A stretch of 42,221 bases of DNA. Source: Gammaproteobacteria bacterium (lineage in GTDB: Bacteria; Pseudomonadota; Gammaproteobacteria; Arenicellales; CAJQKF01). Below are positions 29,473-37,946 of the stretch, in pieces. The notes below the pieces were generated by a model. It ran no database searches. It was not told where the DNA came from and saw nothing but the letters and a program-made list of their open reading frames with translations. Position 1 is the stretch's first letter. Each line of letters begins with the position of its first letter. Where the stretch lies: NCBI GenBank assembly GCA_030429665.1, contig JAUIEZ010000030.1, positions 1-42,221 of the forward strand, given 5' to 3'. The translations under genes and the position numbers were made by a program.

Positions 29473-30498
29473 TTAACGGTGGCCCGCTTCGGCGTCGATC
29501 ACGATCCGCGACGCCGCGGTACCGTCTACCACGCCTGCGAGGTCCGCGTCCCGCCGCCCGGGATTGCTTACGGCATCGACGAAGGCGCGTATCGCCAGTC
29601 CATGGGAAGGATCGAAGGAGGGCTGGATCCACTTCCTGCCGCGCCATGACAATCCGGCGAGGTTCATGATGACGGGGCGGGTTGCGACGCCATAGCCGAA
29701 CCGGCGGTCGCGCTGCATCACGAAGCGGCCGGCATGCAGGTCGAGTTGCAAGGTTCCGGTCGTGCCGTGAACGATGAAACCGTGTGACCGGCTGACGGCG
29801 TGAGCGAAGTAACCGGCCACCTCGACGCCGCGCGTGGTCGTGCCGCGCACGATCGCGTGGTCGCGAGCCACGTCCGCTGCGCCTCGCTCGACCCGCGCGC
29901 CGATCAATTCGTCGCGCAGCAGCCAGCGGTAAAGATCGACGTGATGGGTGCCCAGGTCGAGCAGCACGCCACCGCCGAGCGCGCGCTCGCGACGCCATCG
30001 GGGCCAGGCCCCCGCGTCGACGGGTTCGGTGAAGTGGGTGGATACCGCGCGAACGTCGCCAACGGCTCCCGCGTCGACGACGCGGCGAAGCCACCGGCAG
30101 GCCGGGTGGAAACGGTAGTTGTAGCCGACCGCGAACACCGGCCCGGCGCCGTGAACGCGTTTCAGCACGGCTTGCAGCGATGATGCGTCGTGGGCGAGAG
30201 GTTTCTCGACGTAGACATGCTTTCCCGAACACCACGCCTCGGCGGCCTGGGAAGCATGCAGGCCGGTGGGCGAAGCGATCACCACGGCGTCGACGTCGTT
30301 GCTCGCCAGCAGCGCGTCAGGGTCGCGAAAACAGCGTGCGTCGACCCGGCGCGCCGCCAGCGCCAGGGCCTCTGAGTCGGGATCGGCCAATGCGGCGATG
30401 CGCGCCGTTCCCAGCTTTCTCAGATTGCGCAGGTGCTGCCAGCGCGCGATGGTTCCGCAGCCGATCAAGCCGACGCGAATGCGAGATCCGGGATTCAA
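29473..30498 (-). CDS. Gfo/Idh/MocA family NAD(P)-dependent sugar oxidoreductase
   Basis: 341 residues. The Rossmann motif RVGLIGCGTIARWQHL begins at residue 8, and the catalytic lysine motif is E98-K99-P100 in YVEKPLAHD. Downstream segments VGYNYRFHP and GGGVLLDLGTHHVDLYRWLL are the conserved central block of the family; H186-type residues in the GTHHVDL segment fit substrate binding. Members oxidise or dehydrate nucleotide-activated or free sugars (for example UDP-GlcNAc 3-oxidation). The start is TTG at 30498, as no ATG or GTG fits between it and an upstream stop; the upstream GT2 stop lies 16 bases before. It likely makes the unusual sugar transferred by its operon partners, but the substrate is not known. 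Confidence 0.87.
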   Translation of the reverse strand: MNPGSRIRVGLIGCGTIARWQHLRNLRKLGTARIAALADPDSEALALAARRVDARCFRDPDALLASNDVDAVVIASPTGLHASQAAEAWCSGKHVYVEKPLAHDASSLQAVLKRVHGAGPVFAVGYNYRFHPACRWLRRVVDAGAVGDVRAVSTHFTEPVDAGAWPRWRRERALGGGVLLDLGTHHVDLYRWLLRDELIGARVERGAADVARDHAIVRGTTTRGVEVAGYFAHAVSRSHGFIVHGTTGTLQLDLHAGRFVMQRDRRFGYGVATRPVIMNLAGLSWRGRKWIQPSFDPSHGLAIRAFVDAVSNPGRRDADLAGVVDGTAASRIVIDAEAGHR

Positions 30499-30514
30499 GA
30501 CGCCGGAATCCGCA

Positions 30515-31510
30515 TCAGGCGTACCGCTGCTTGTGCAGTTCGTACTCGGTCATGCGTCGCTCGCTCGCGGCGAGCCTGCCGAGGCGCAGGTAACCGAGCG
30601 CTTCGCCGAGCGCGCGGGTGGTCGTGCCGAGCAGCATCGTCGGCAGGATCGCCCGCGACAGTCCGTAACGCCGGATCGCTTGCCGGGCCGGGGGCCGGAC
30701 GCGGACGAACAGCACCAGAGCGATCAGCGGCGCTGCCGCGGCATAGGCCCAGCGGCGCGGCAGCGGCCAATCCCTCGATCGATAGCCGGCGACCAGGTGA
30801 CCGGCCACCCAGTGCTCGTCGAGCCAGTCTCTCCACCGGCTGATGTTCAGGTGTGCCAGCGCCGCTTCCGGCTCGAACCACACCCGGTGGCCGCCGGACT
30901 TTAGCGCCAGTAACATCTGGTCGCCGTAGGACAGGGCGCCGGCGAGGTCTTGCGTGCAGCCGAGCACGGCGGAGCGGTCGCACGACGAATTGTTCAACGG
31001 CCAGTAATCCGTCTCGCCGGCGGGTTGATCGTGCATCCAGCCGCCATAGTCCAGCAGGAAGCCCGCCCAGCTCAGCAGGCGTCCCGGATTGGCGTTGTGA
31101 AAACCGGGCACGACCACGGCCCAGCCTTCCCGGTGTCGCGCAAGCAGCCGCTCGGCCCAGTCGGGCGAGCGGGCAAAGGAGTGTGTTTCGCCGAGGAATG
31201 CATAGGGCGCACGGGCGGCTTGCAGCGCCAGTGCACGGGCACGGCCCAGGGAGTCGAGGTTTTCTACGTCGACGACACCGACCCAGCCGAATGCCGCCAG
31301 GCTTTGGTGCGCCGGGTCGATCCTGCTCGACGCCGGCGTCGCCAGTACGATCTCCAGCTGCCCCGCGATGGTCTGCCGGCGCAGATGATCCAGCACGCCG
31401 CGAATCGCCTCGAGACCGTCCGTCGGCAGGATCACGGACAATGCCGGGGCCGATGCCGTCGCATGGCGGGCGCCTCGCGCGATGTCCGTGTCCTCGTCGT
31501 GCGTGTTCAT
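30515..31510 (-). CDS. Family 2 type glycosyltransferase with membrane segment
   Basis: 331 residues. The GT-A start is ALSVILPTDGLEAIRGVLDHL, followed by IVLATPASSR and NLDSLGRARALALQAARAPYAFLG, a GT2 pattern with an ETHSF sequence (about 114-118) where a DxD would be expected. LSYGDQMLLALKSGGHRVWF matches the late catalytic block. A hydrophobic stretch at about 257-275 (RWAYAAAAPLIALVLFVRV) suggests membrane attachment. The overall layout resembles the GT2 gene at 10210, which also lacks the DxD and has a C-terminal membrane helix. Its ATG follows the GT8 stop by a single base (TGACATG), so translation is coupled. Confidence 0.78.
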   Translation of the reverse strand: MNTHDEDTDIARGARHATASAPALSVILPTDGLEAIRGVLDHLRRQTIAGQLEIVLATPASSRIDPAHQSLAAFGWVGVVDVENLDSLGRARALALQAARAPYAFLGETHSFARSPDWAERLLARHREGWAVVVPGFHNANPGRLLSWAGFLLDYGGWMHDQPAGETDYWPLNNSSCDRSAVLGCTQDLAGALSYGDQMLLALKSGGHRVWFEPEAALAHLNISRWRDWLDEHWVAGHLVAGYRSRDWPLPRRWAYAAAAPLIALVLFVRVRPPARQAIRRYGLSRAILPTMLLGTTTRALGEALGYLRLGRLAASERRMTEYELHKQRYA

Positions 31511-31511
31511 G

Positions 31512-32522
31512 TCAGTATCCCCGGAAATGTCGCCATTTTAAATGCTGGTTTTCGAGCCAGTAAGTCGCGTGGCGTACCCGGGAGTTCAGGTACCACGAGA
31601 GCAGCCGGGTTCGGGCCGTGCGCCGGGGTCTCGCATGGCGCCATGGCGTATTGTCCAGGTGTTGAAAGAAAACATCCTGGATCGCACCGAGTTCCGGGAT
31701 CGCCCAGGGTTTGACCCTGCCCGAAAAATGCACGATCGCGCCGCCGGCGCCGCCGGGAGCCTGCCGCGGCGCGTGAAAGCGATTGGCGCTCATGTTCCAT
31801 CGGTCGTCCAGCGGCGTCCAGGCGGAACCGACCACGGCGTTCAATGCCTCCTGCTCGTTGAAGTGAACCGAGCGGCCGTGGCGACGAAGATACTCGAAGG
31901 ACCGCCTGGCAATGGAAAGCTTGCGCCACTTTTTCATGTCGATCAGCATTACGCCGGCGTTGAAGTACGGCATTTCCCGGGCCAGCCCCAGCGCCCGCCA
32001 GTCGCTTATCCCGAACGGCGACGAAACCCGAGGCACGAAAGGATCGCGCACGGCACTCAGCACGCCGTCGCCGTGGTCCTTCAAAAGCAGGAACGGCGTG
32101 ACGTCGTCCAGCACGAGCAGGTCGGCGTCCAGCCACAGCGCGTGCCGGGTGTCGGCGGGAAGGTAGTCGTCCAGCCTCAAACGTTCGTAGGTGACACGGG
32201 TCACGTGTCCCCAGCGCGGCGCGCCCAACCCGGCGTCGTGCGCCGCGCGCAGCCAGTGAAACCGCGCGCGGCCGCGCGCAATGGCGTCGATGCCTTCGCG
32301 GGATGTCGAGGTCAACCCGGCATCAACGATATGCACGTCGGTACAGGTCTTCGGATCGAGGTTGGCAAGCAGAGACTCGAGCATGACCGCCAGCGGGAGG
32401 GCGTAGTTGTCGTCGGCCGCGCAAATGATCGAAACGCCCGGACTCACGTTCGCGACGGTCCTGTCGGCCGCGCGGAATCCGCTATATCTCGCCCCGTGTT
32501 TTTGAATACGATGATTCACCAT
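31512..32522 (-). CDS. Family 8 glycosyltransferase (LgtC/WaaO-like)
   Basis: 336 residues. After about 28 N-terminal residues the fold begins VSIICAADDNYALPLAVMLESLL, the GT8 opening. The metal-binding DxD is D132-A-D134 in HALWLDADLLVLDD. Further family motifs are MPYFNAGVMLIDMKKWR, FNEQEALNAV and the C-terminal VHFSGRVKPW. These enzymes are retaining galactosyl- or glucosyltransferases that extend LPS outer core in Gram-negative bacteria, which fits the neighbouring GT9 and GT4 genes. It is the first gene of the minus-strand operon; its promoter should lie in the long non-coding stretch upstream (32.5-33.07 kb), where no clear consensus was found. Confidence 0.92.
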   Translation of the reverse strand: MVNHRIQKHGARYSGFRAADRTVANVSPGVSIICAADDNYALPLAVMLESLLANLDPKTCTDVHIVDAGLTSTSREGIDAIARGRARFHWLRAAHDAGLGAPRWGHVTRVTYERLRLDDYLPADTRHALWLDADLLVLDDVTPFLLLKDHGDGVLSAVRDPFVPRVSSPFGISDWRALGLAREMPYFNAGVMLIDMKKWRKLSIARRSFEYLRRHGRSVHFNEQEALNAVVGSAWTPLDDRWNMSANRFHAPRQAPGGAGGAIVHFSGRVKPWAIPELGAIQDVFFQHLDNTPWRHARPRRTARTRLLSWYLNSRVRHATYWLENQHLKWRHFRGY

Positions 32523-33069
32523 GGCGTTACGTACGGTGTCGGCAAACAGCGGCGGGTGTGGCCTTGGCTTCTATTCGGGTTACGCGTCCGGAACGGGAGC
32601 GCTCGTTGGCGACAACCTTGCAATTCGCGGGCGATTCCGAAATCGACGAACCGCGCGCACCATGCGGTCACCGAACCGTGCCGCGGGTATGGACCACGAC
32701 GGACCCGGGCAACAACCGTTGCGCATGCGTGCGTTTCGCGACAACGCCGGATCGTCCGGGCCGTGGCGTGGTTTCGACTTTCATCGGCTGACCGTGCTCG
32801 AACCTGGCGTCGAAGCGGTTTCGCCTGACGCCGCATTGTCGCACGTGTCGTACGCATCCGGTCGTCGGTGAGAGCGGGTGTATCGGATGCGTCGATCCGA
32901 TCCGCTTCGCGACGAGATGCGCGGGGTCGCGAATCGCCCCGTTTTGATCTTGCGCGGCCACGACCGGCCGGGCACGCCCACGACGAGGCCTCCGTTTGAA
33001 TCGCGTTGAAATCCGGCGCCGCCCATCGTCTTCGTCTGGTCGAGAAACATGAAGGAGGGATTGCGTGTG
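32523..33069. other. 547-base intergenic stretch with no supported gene
   Basis: The region lies between the GT8 gene start and the end of the methyltransferase gene. Open frames up to about 116 codons exist on both strands, but their proteins are Arg/Gly/Ala-rich with no hydrophobic core pattern or known motif. No tRNA-like fold, repeat array or terminator hairpin was noticed. It must hold the promoter of the GT8-GT4 operon, but no convincing -35/-10 pair was found. It is the longest non-coding gap of the window and marks the edge of the second glycan island. Confidence 0.6.
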
Positions 33070-33747
33070 CTAGTGGCGTCGGACCCGCAGCATCCGGTTA
33101 CCGTCGCGCTGGAATTCGTAGGCGACTTGTTCGACCCGGGCGCTCATGCCGCCGCGCCGCAATGCCGCGAGCGTCGGCTCGAGGTGACACGACACGCTGC
33201 CGTCCAACGACAGCAGCGGAAACACGCGGACTTCGCTGGCGACGCGACAAAGTTCGGCGAGTGCGAGCAAATGAAAGCGCCGGTCATGTTGTTCGCTGTA
33301 CAGGAAGAGAAAATGGGAACAGACGGCGAGGTCGAACGCACCGTCGGCGAACGGCAGGCCGGGTAATTGTGCCGCGACGTAGTGACCCGAACGCGATGAC
33401 GACGAAAAATCCTCGATGAAGCGTTCCATGGCGGAAAGCCGAGCGTTTTCGAGCGCTTCGACCGTCCGGAAACGATTCCACGCATAACTGTCGAGGTTGG
33501 CGCGTGTCTGTTCGATGATGGTCGCCTTGGTCGCCTCGATGCGCGCGGCAATCTCGACGGCGCGGAACCGGTAGAGAGGGTCGACCGAGACGACGCGGCC
33601 GCCGCGCTCGAATTGCTCGGCGTTGAATGACGCCGGTCCGTCGGCACAACCCAGTATCGAGGTGGCGAGATCGGCCCGTGACAGCGCGAACATGTCGACG
33701 TACTCCTCGCGTGAACGGCCCCATGGCACGACCTCGTCGAGTCGCAC
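33070..33747 (-). CDS. Conserved SAM-dependent methyltransferase-like protein
   Basis: 225 residues belonging to a conserved family that begins MRLDEVVPWGRS and has EYVDMFALS, ILGCADGPASFNAE (the glycine-containing loop that stands in for SAM motif I), VVSVDPLYRF, and a late LPFADGAFDLAVCSHFLFLYS. The last motif is the usual methyltransferase motif near strand 4. The substrate of the family is unknown. It is transcribed towards the long non-coding stretch and lies 61 bases downstream of the CBS gene on the same strand, so it could be the last gene of a short operon. Confidence 0.8.
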   Translation of the reverse strand: MRLDEVVPWGRSREEYVDMFALSRADLATSILGCADGPASFNAEQFERGGRVVSVDPLYRFRAVEIAARIEATKATIIEQTRANLDSYAWNRFRTVEALENARLSAMERFIEDFSSSSRSGHYVAAQLPGLPFADGAFDLAVCSHFLFLYSEQHDRRFHLLALAELCRVASEVRVFPLLSLDGSVSCHLEPTLAALRRGGMSARVEQVAYEFQRDGNRMLRVRRH

Positions 33748-33808
33748 GCCCGTCAGCCCGGCCGCCGATGGTCCGGGTCGGGCGCGGCCATCCGTGGCGC
33801 AGGGACGA

Positions 33809-34237
33809 TCAACCGGAGATGTACTGTTTCAACTGGTCGATCATGACCTGCTGTTCGTCGATGGTGGCCTTCACGAGGTCGCCGATGGACAGCACGCCGA
33901 CGACGCGCTTGTCTTCCACCACCGGCAGGTGACGCGCACGCTTGTCGCTCATCAGCGCCAGGCATTCGTCGACGGTGCGCTCGGGCGACACGCACAGTAC
34001 CTGCCGTGTCATGATGTCCGATACGGGTGTGTCGCGCGAGGCCTTGCCCTCGAGAATGATCTTGCGCGCATAGTCGCGTTCGGAAATGATGCCCACGAGT
34101 TTCTCGCCGTCCATGACCACCAGCGCGCCGACGCCTTTCTCCGCCATCATCTTGACTGCGTCGAACACGGTATCTTCGGGACGAACGGCGTGTATGTCGT
34201 GGCCCTTCTTCTTGAGTATCTGGCTAACCAACGTCAT
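33809..34237 (-). CDS. Two-CBS-domain protein
   Basis: 142 residues made almost entirely of a CBS pair (Bateman module). The first CBS runs from about 8 to 63 (DTVFDAVKMMAEKGVGALVV, LVGIISERDYARKI), and the second from about 74 to 130 (ERTVDECLALMSDKRARHLPV, VVGVLSIGDLVKA). Such modules bind adenosine nucleotides and sense energy state. There is no attached catalytic domain, so a partner protein must be regulated by it, but none can be identified from context. The start is supported by an AGGAG element about 10 bases upstream of the ATG at 34237. Confidence 0.92.
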   Translation of the reverse strand: MTLVSQILKKKGHDIHAVRPEDTVFDAVKMMAEKGVGALVVMDGEKLVGIISERDYARKIILEGKASRDTPVSDIMTRQVLCVSPERTVDECLALMSDKRARHLPVVEDKRVVGVLSIGDLVKATIDEQQVMIDQLKQYISG

Positions 34238-34398
34238 CTGCTTGGACTCCTGTGTGAATTCATCGGGCAGTCAACGCACGGGAAAGCATAGCACCGGGAC
34301 GCCAAAAATGCCCGGTCGGCGCCGCGGGCGGGGCGATGAAAGGTTTATCGTCCCATAGATTCGAGTGATGAAATACCGTGCGCGAGCTGCAGGTACCG

Positions 34399-34995
34399 TC
34401 AGATGAGGTCGAGCAGGGATTCTCCCGATTCCAAGCGCTCGAGCATGCCCGCTTCGCGGCGCTGGATGTTTTCCGCGGCCTCCATACGAACCTCGAGCTC
34501 GTGAATCGAGGCGACGACGACGCCGTCGGCATCTCCGACCAGCACGTCGCCCGGATTGACCTCGACGCCGCCGCAGAGCACGGTCGTGTTCACGTCGCCG
34601 TCGACGTCGAGCGGGGCGGCACGGGGACAGTACGACCTCGCGTAGACCGGCAGCGCGAGCCGCGCGATAGTCGTTACGTCCCGCACCGCACCGTCGACGA
34701 CCAACCCGGCCAGGCCCTTGCGCAGGCATTCGCTGGAAAACAGCTCGCCGGCCAGGGCCTCGGGCCGGCCGCCGCCGTCGATCACGATGACGTCGCCCGG
34801 CGCTGCCTGGTGCAATGCGCGTACCACCGCGCCGAGTCCGCCGCCCGCCCTCACGGTCAACGCGCGTCCGACAAGCGTGAGGTCGCCGCGAACCGGCCGC
34901 ACGCCGAAGTCCATGACGCGCAGCGGCTCACCGGCGTCGCACAGGCTGGCCGTGTCGAGACGGAGAAGCCGCTCTTGGAGTTCGGAATATTCCAT
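34399..34995 (-). CDS. RraA family protein, possible 4-hydroxy-4-methyl-2-oxoglutarate aldolase
   Basis: 198 residues with the RraA/HMG-aldolase fold. The phosphate/pyruvate loop is APGDVIVIDGGG (66-76), and the metal and substrate residues are R105 and D106 in GLVVDGAVRDVTTI. NPGDVLVGDADGVVV follows, as in enzymes with aldolase or oxaloacetate decarboxylase activity; RNase-E regulator RraA proteins have the same fold, so the R-D pair is the main support for an enzyme. The substrate could be an aromatic degradation product, in line with pcaD and pcaF at 4.6-6.7 kb, but these are far away. It lies 39 bases upstream of the HDAC-like gene stop on the same strand. Confidence 0.8.
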   Translation of the reverse strand: MEYSELQERLLRLDTASLCDAGEPLRVMDFGVRPVRGDLTLVGRALTVRAGGGLGAVVRALHQAAPGDVIVIDGGGRPEALAGELFSSECLRKGLAGLVVDGAVRDVTTIARLALPVYARSYCPRAAPLDVDGDVNTTVLCGGVEVNPGDVLVGDADGVVVASIHELEVRMEAAENIQRREAGMLERLESGESLLDLI

Positions 34996-35034
34996 GGTGG
35001 CTGCCGGACCGTAAACGCGACGTCGTCTCGAGGA

Positions 35035-36003
35035 TCAATCGGCCGCGGCGTTCGGTGTCGAGCGCGCCCCGACGAGCGTTTCGACGTGAGCGCAAACGCA
35101 GGCCGCCAGGGCGTCCAGGTCGTAACCGCCCTCGAGCAGTGAAACGATTCGTCCGCCGGCGCTGGCATCGGCTATCTCCATCATTTCCCGTGTCATCCAG
35201 CGGAAGAACCCCGTGCTGAGGTTGATGCCGCCGAGGGGGTCTGCGGCATGAGCGTCGAAGCCGGCCGAGATCAGCACGGCGTCAGGTTTGAAGGCGCGAG
35301 CGGCGGGGAGCACTTGGTCCTTGAACGCGACGCGATAATCGTCGTCGCCGGAGCCGGCCGGCATGGGACAGTTGAGCGTGCTGCCGGCGCCCGCGCCCAA
35401 GCCGGTCTCGTGCCGGGCGCCGGTGCCGGGATACCAGGGGTACTGGTGCAGGCTGACATAGAACACCGAAGGGTCCTCCTCGAAACTGTGTTGCGTGCCG
35501 TTGCCGTGATGCACGTCCCAGTCGAGGATGAGTATCTTGTCGAGACCGTGGCGTCGCTGCAGGTAGCGCGACGTGATCGCGATGTTGTTGAACAGGCAGA
35601 AGCCGAGCGCGGTGTCCCGCTCGGCGTGGTGACCCGGCGGGCGCACCAGTGCGAATCCGTTGTCCACTTCACCGGCGACGACCGCGTCGGCGATCGCCAA
35701 CGCGCCGCCGGTAGCCAGGGCGGCGACGTCCCATGACGACGTTCCGATGGTTACGTCGGGCGTGTCGAGGAAACCTCGTCCATTCCGGCACGCGGCGAGT
35801 GAACGGTCGATATAGTCGTCGTCGTGAACCGCGGTCAGCCAGTCGCGCTCGCAAGCGCGGGGCTGGATGCGGCGCAGACCGTCGAACCAGGGCATGGATT
35901 CGAGCGCTTCGATTGCATGCGTCAATCGTGAAGGGCGTTCCGGGTGACCGGTCCCCGTGTCGTGTTCGAGGTATCGCGGGTCGTAGACGATGGCGGTGGT
36001 CAT
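35035..36003 (-). CDS. Histone-deacetylase-family amidohydrolase (acetylpolyamine/acetoin-type)
   Basis: 322 residues of zinc-dependent deacetylase. The charge-relay histidines are H125-H126 in RPPGHHAE, the zinc ligands D163, H165 (DWDVHHGNGTQ) and D250 (SAGFDAHAADPL), and the transition-state tyrosine Y294 in EGGYDLDAL. The protein starts TTAIVYDPRYLEHDTGTGHPERP, as is usual for bacterial class-II-like members. These act on acetylated polyamines, amino acid derivatives or other small amides, and the true substrate cannot be told. It belongs to a run of minus-strand genes (methyltransferase 36980, HDAC 36003, RraA 34995), with an 83-base gap before it. Confidence 0.92.
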   Translation of the reverse strand: MTTAIVYDPRYLEHDTGTGHPERPSRLTHAIEALESMPWFDGLRRIQPRACERDWLTAVHDDDYIDRSLAACRNGRGFLDTPDVTIGTSSWDVAALATGGALAIADAVVAGEVDNGFALVRPPGHHAERDTALGFCLFNNIAITSRYLQRRHGLDKILILDWDVHHGNGTQHSFEEDPSVFYVSLHQYPWYPGTGARHETGLGAGAGSTLNCPMPAGSGDDDYRVAFKDQVLPAARAFKPDAVLISAGFDAHAADPLGGINLSTGFFRWMTREMMEIADASAGGRIVSLLEGGYDLDALAACVCAHVETLVGARSTPNAAAD

Positions 36004-36086
36004 GAATGGTCAGATCGGTAGGGTTGATGCCGGACCAACGGCCATGGAACCGTCCTCGGTGCGACGTCGGCGCAACGATCGCCCGC

Positions 36087-36980
36087 TCATCGCGGGTTGA
36101 CGCCGCTGATCACCCACGACGAGGAGTCCATGTAGATGCCGTCGCTCTCGTGATCCTGTTCGGCAAGCATTTTGCCGAGCGCGGCCACGATCTCGTCGCG
36201 ACACGCCTCGGCCGTCTCGCCGGCCTCGCGGAATACCTCGCCGGCGGGACCGAGGGCCAACTGGAATTCCACGGCGTCCTGCACCGTACGTCCGATCAGC
36301 ACCCGGGCGTCCACGCGCTCGAACGTGATCCGTTCGTAACCGGCGATTTCCATCATTCTCGTCACGGTGTCCCGGTCGGCCATGGAGAAGGGGCCGGGTC
36401 CGCAGGTGCGCGCGTTCTCGCCGGGCGGAGGCAGGTACTCGAGAACCACGTTCTTCGCCATGCTCAGCCACGGGTTGTCCGCGGCGGTGCGCCAGACGAT
36501 GTGTGTCATGGTCGCGCCGGGCTTGAGCGCGGTTCGCATGTTTCGAAGCCCGACCACGGGGTTCTCGAAGAACATCGTGCCAAAGCGCGAAAACACGAAA
36601 TCGTACTCGGGCTGAAACTTCATCGTCAGGACGTCGCCGAGCGCGAAGCTCACGTTGTCGACGCGCCGATCGAGGGCGTCCCGGCGCCCGAATTCCATGA
36701 ACGCGTCGCAGCAGTCGATGCCGACGACGTGTCCCGCCGGACCGACGCGTTCGGCGAGAGCGATGGCGGTATCGCCGAATCCGCAACCGACGTCCAGCAC
36801 GTGATCGCCGGTGCCGGCCGCCAGGTGCGGAAACACGGCCGCGCTGTGGTGCGTCAGTCCGTCGACCAGGACGTGCTTGAATCGAATGAACTTGGGGACC
36901 AGGACTTCGTTCCAAAACTCGACGTACTCGGCTTGGAGCGATCGTTCGCCCGTGGGTCCGGCGGGGTCGGTTGGGGCCAT
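36087..36980 (-). CDS. Class I SAM-dependent methyltransferase
   Basis: 297 residues from the ATG at 36980. The start is fixed by a strong GGAGG ribosome binding site at 36989-36993, 8 bases away; a GTG at 37001 in the same frame is less likely. SAM-binding motif I is HVLDVGCGFGDTAIAL (60-75), followed by HVVGIDCCDAFME (motif II) and FDFVFSRFGTMFF-like YDFVFSRFGTMFF (motif III region). This resembles UbiE/Methyltransf_11 type enzymes. Its substrate is unknown. It lies downstream of the peroxiredoxin gene, separated by a strong hairpin, so it probably has its own promoter. Confidence 0.85.
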   Translation of the reverse strand: MAPTDPAGPTGERSLQAEYVEFWNEVLVPKFIRFKHVLVDGLTHHSAAVFPHLAAGTGDHVLDVGCGFGDTAIALAERVGPAGHVVGIDCCDAFMEFGRRDALDRRVDNVSFALGDVLTMKFQPEYDFVFSRFGTMFFENPVVGLRNMRTALKPGATMTHIVWRTAADNPWLSMAKNVVLEYLPPPGENARTCGPGPFSMADRDTVTRMMEIAGYERITFERVDARVLIGRTVQDAVEFQLALGPAGEVFREAGETAEACRDEIVAALGKMLAEQDHESDGIYMDSSSWVISGVNPR

Positions 36981-37120
36981 GTTGGTTACCTCCGTCGGCA
37001 CGTCTGTCGCGATGGTCCTCGGGTCGTCCGGTGGTCGACCGTCTTGTATCCGGGTATTCGCGGGCGCGGCGACGATGCCCTTTGTATCGGGGTCGGGTAA
37101 CCTACGATATCACTACCCCG

Positions 37121-37158
37121 GGACGCGTCCAACAGGGGCGGCCCCGTGGCCGCCCCTG
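37121..37158 (-). terminator. Strong hairpin downstream of the peroxiredoxin gene
   Basis: An 11-base perfect stem (CAGGGGCGGCC at 37133-37143 and GGCCGCCCCTG at 37148-37158) with a 4-base loop starts 10 bases after the peroxiredoxin stop on the minus strand. Only two T residues follow it, so termination would not depend on a long U-tract. A further perfect palindrome GGACGCGTCC lies at 37121-37130. Confidence 0.5.
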
Positions 37159-37168
37159 CCGGCGACGG

Positions 37169-37828
37169 CTATTCAGGTTGCGGTACGATGCGAAGGTACG
37201 GTTTCGGCGCCTTCCATCCTCCGGGAAACTTGGCCTTGGCGTCCTCGTCCGATACCGCCGGGACGATAATCACGTCCTCGCCCGGCTTCCAGTTCACCGG
37301 TGTCGCCACCTGGTGCCTGGCGGTGAGTTGCATGGAATCCAGGACCCGGAGGACCTCGTCGAAATTGCGGCCGGTACTCATCGGGTAGGTAAGCATCAGC
37401 TTGATCTTCTTGTCCGGACCGATGATGTAGACCGTGCGCACGGTGGCGTTGTCGGCCGGGGTGCGTCCGTCGGACGTATCGCCCGCGTCAGCCGGCAGCA
37501 TGTCGTACAACTTGGCCACCTCGAGTTCCGGGTCGCCGATCATCGGGTAGTTCACGGCGTGGCCCTGGGTCTCCTCGATGTCGGCGGCCCACCGGCTGTG
37601 GTTGTCCACCGGGTCGACGGACAGGCCGACAATCTTGCAGCCGCGTTTGTCGAACTCAGATTTCAGGCCGGCCATGTAGCCGAGTTCGGTGGTGCAAACC
37701 GGCGTGAAATCCTTGGGGTGGGAAAACAATATGGCCCAACTGTCGCCAATCCACTCGTGGAATCGAATTTCTCCCTCGGTGGTCTGCGCTGTGAAATCGG
37801 GCGCAGTGTCGTTGATACGAAGCGGCAT
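37169..37828 (-). CDS. 1-Cys peroxiredoxin (Prx6/AhpC-like)
   Basis: 219 residues, thiol peroxidase that reduces hydrogen peroxide and organic hydroperoxides. The peroxidatic cysteine is C45 in the motif P38-x3-T42-x2-C45 (SHPKDFTPVCTTE); C64 in FDKRGCKIVGL is not at a resolving position. The C-terminal domain with NWKPGEDVIIVPAVSDEDAKAKFP is the Prx6-type extension. The ATG at 37828 has a GGAGG site at 37835-37839, 6 bases upstream. It has its own promoter (37947-37975) with a hairpin at the transcript start and a strong hairpin after the stop, so it appears monocistronic and well expressed. Confidence 0.95.
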   Translation of the reverse strand: MPLRINDTAPDFTAQTTEGEIRFHEWIGDSWAILFSHPKDFTPVCTTELGYMAGLKSEFDKRGCKIVGLSVDPVDNHSRWAADIEETQGHAVNYPMIGDPELEVAKLYDMLPADAGDTSDGRTPADNATVRTVYIIGPDKKIKLMLTYPMSTGRNFDEVLRVLDSMQLTARHQVATPVNWKPGEDVIIVPAVSDEDAKAKFPGGWKAPKPYLRIVPQPE

Positions 37829-37919
37829 GGTAAACCTCCATTTGCAGTGCGATGTACAAGTCGCCGGGCATCGTGGGGGTGACGTCGGCGAGGTTCCTTA
37901 AAGGGGTAGCTAAACGCTA

Positions 37920-37940
37920 GCCGCCGCAGGACACGGCGGC
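37920..37940 (-). promoter_or_regulatory. 5-prime hairpin of the peroxiredoxin transcript
   Basis: GCCGCCG and CGGCGGC form a perfect 7-base stem with a 7-base loop at 37920-37940. If transcription starts 6-7 bases after the -10 hexamer (near 37940), the hairpin is at the very 5-prime end of the mRNA, about 90 bases before the ribosome binding site. Such hairpins can protect mRNA from decay; regulatory use is not shown. Confidence 0.4.
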
Positions 37941-37946
37941 GCAATC

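Noticed and set aside
32516-33050. Open frames of about 90-116 codons on both strands
   Set aside because: Their proteins are Arg/Gly/Ala-rich without motifs and overlap each other; high G+C content creates such frames by chance.
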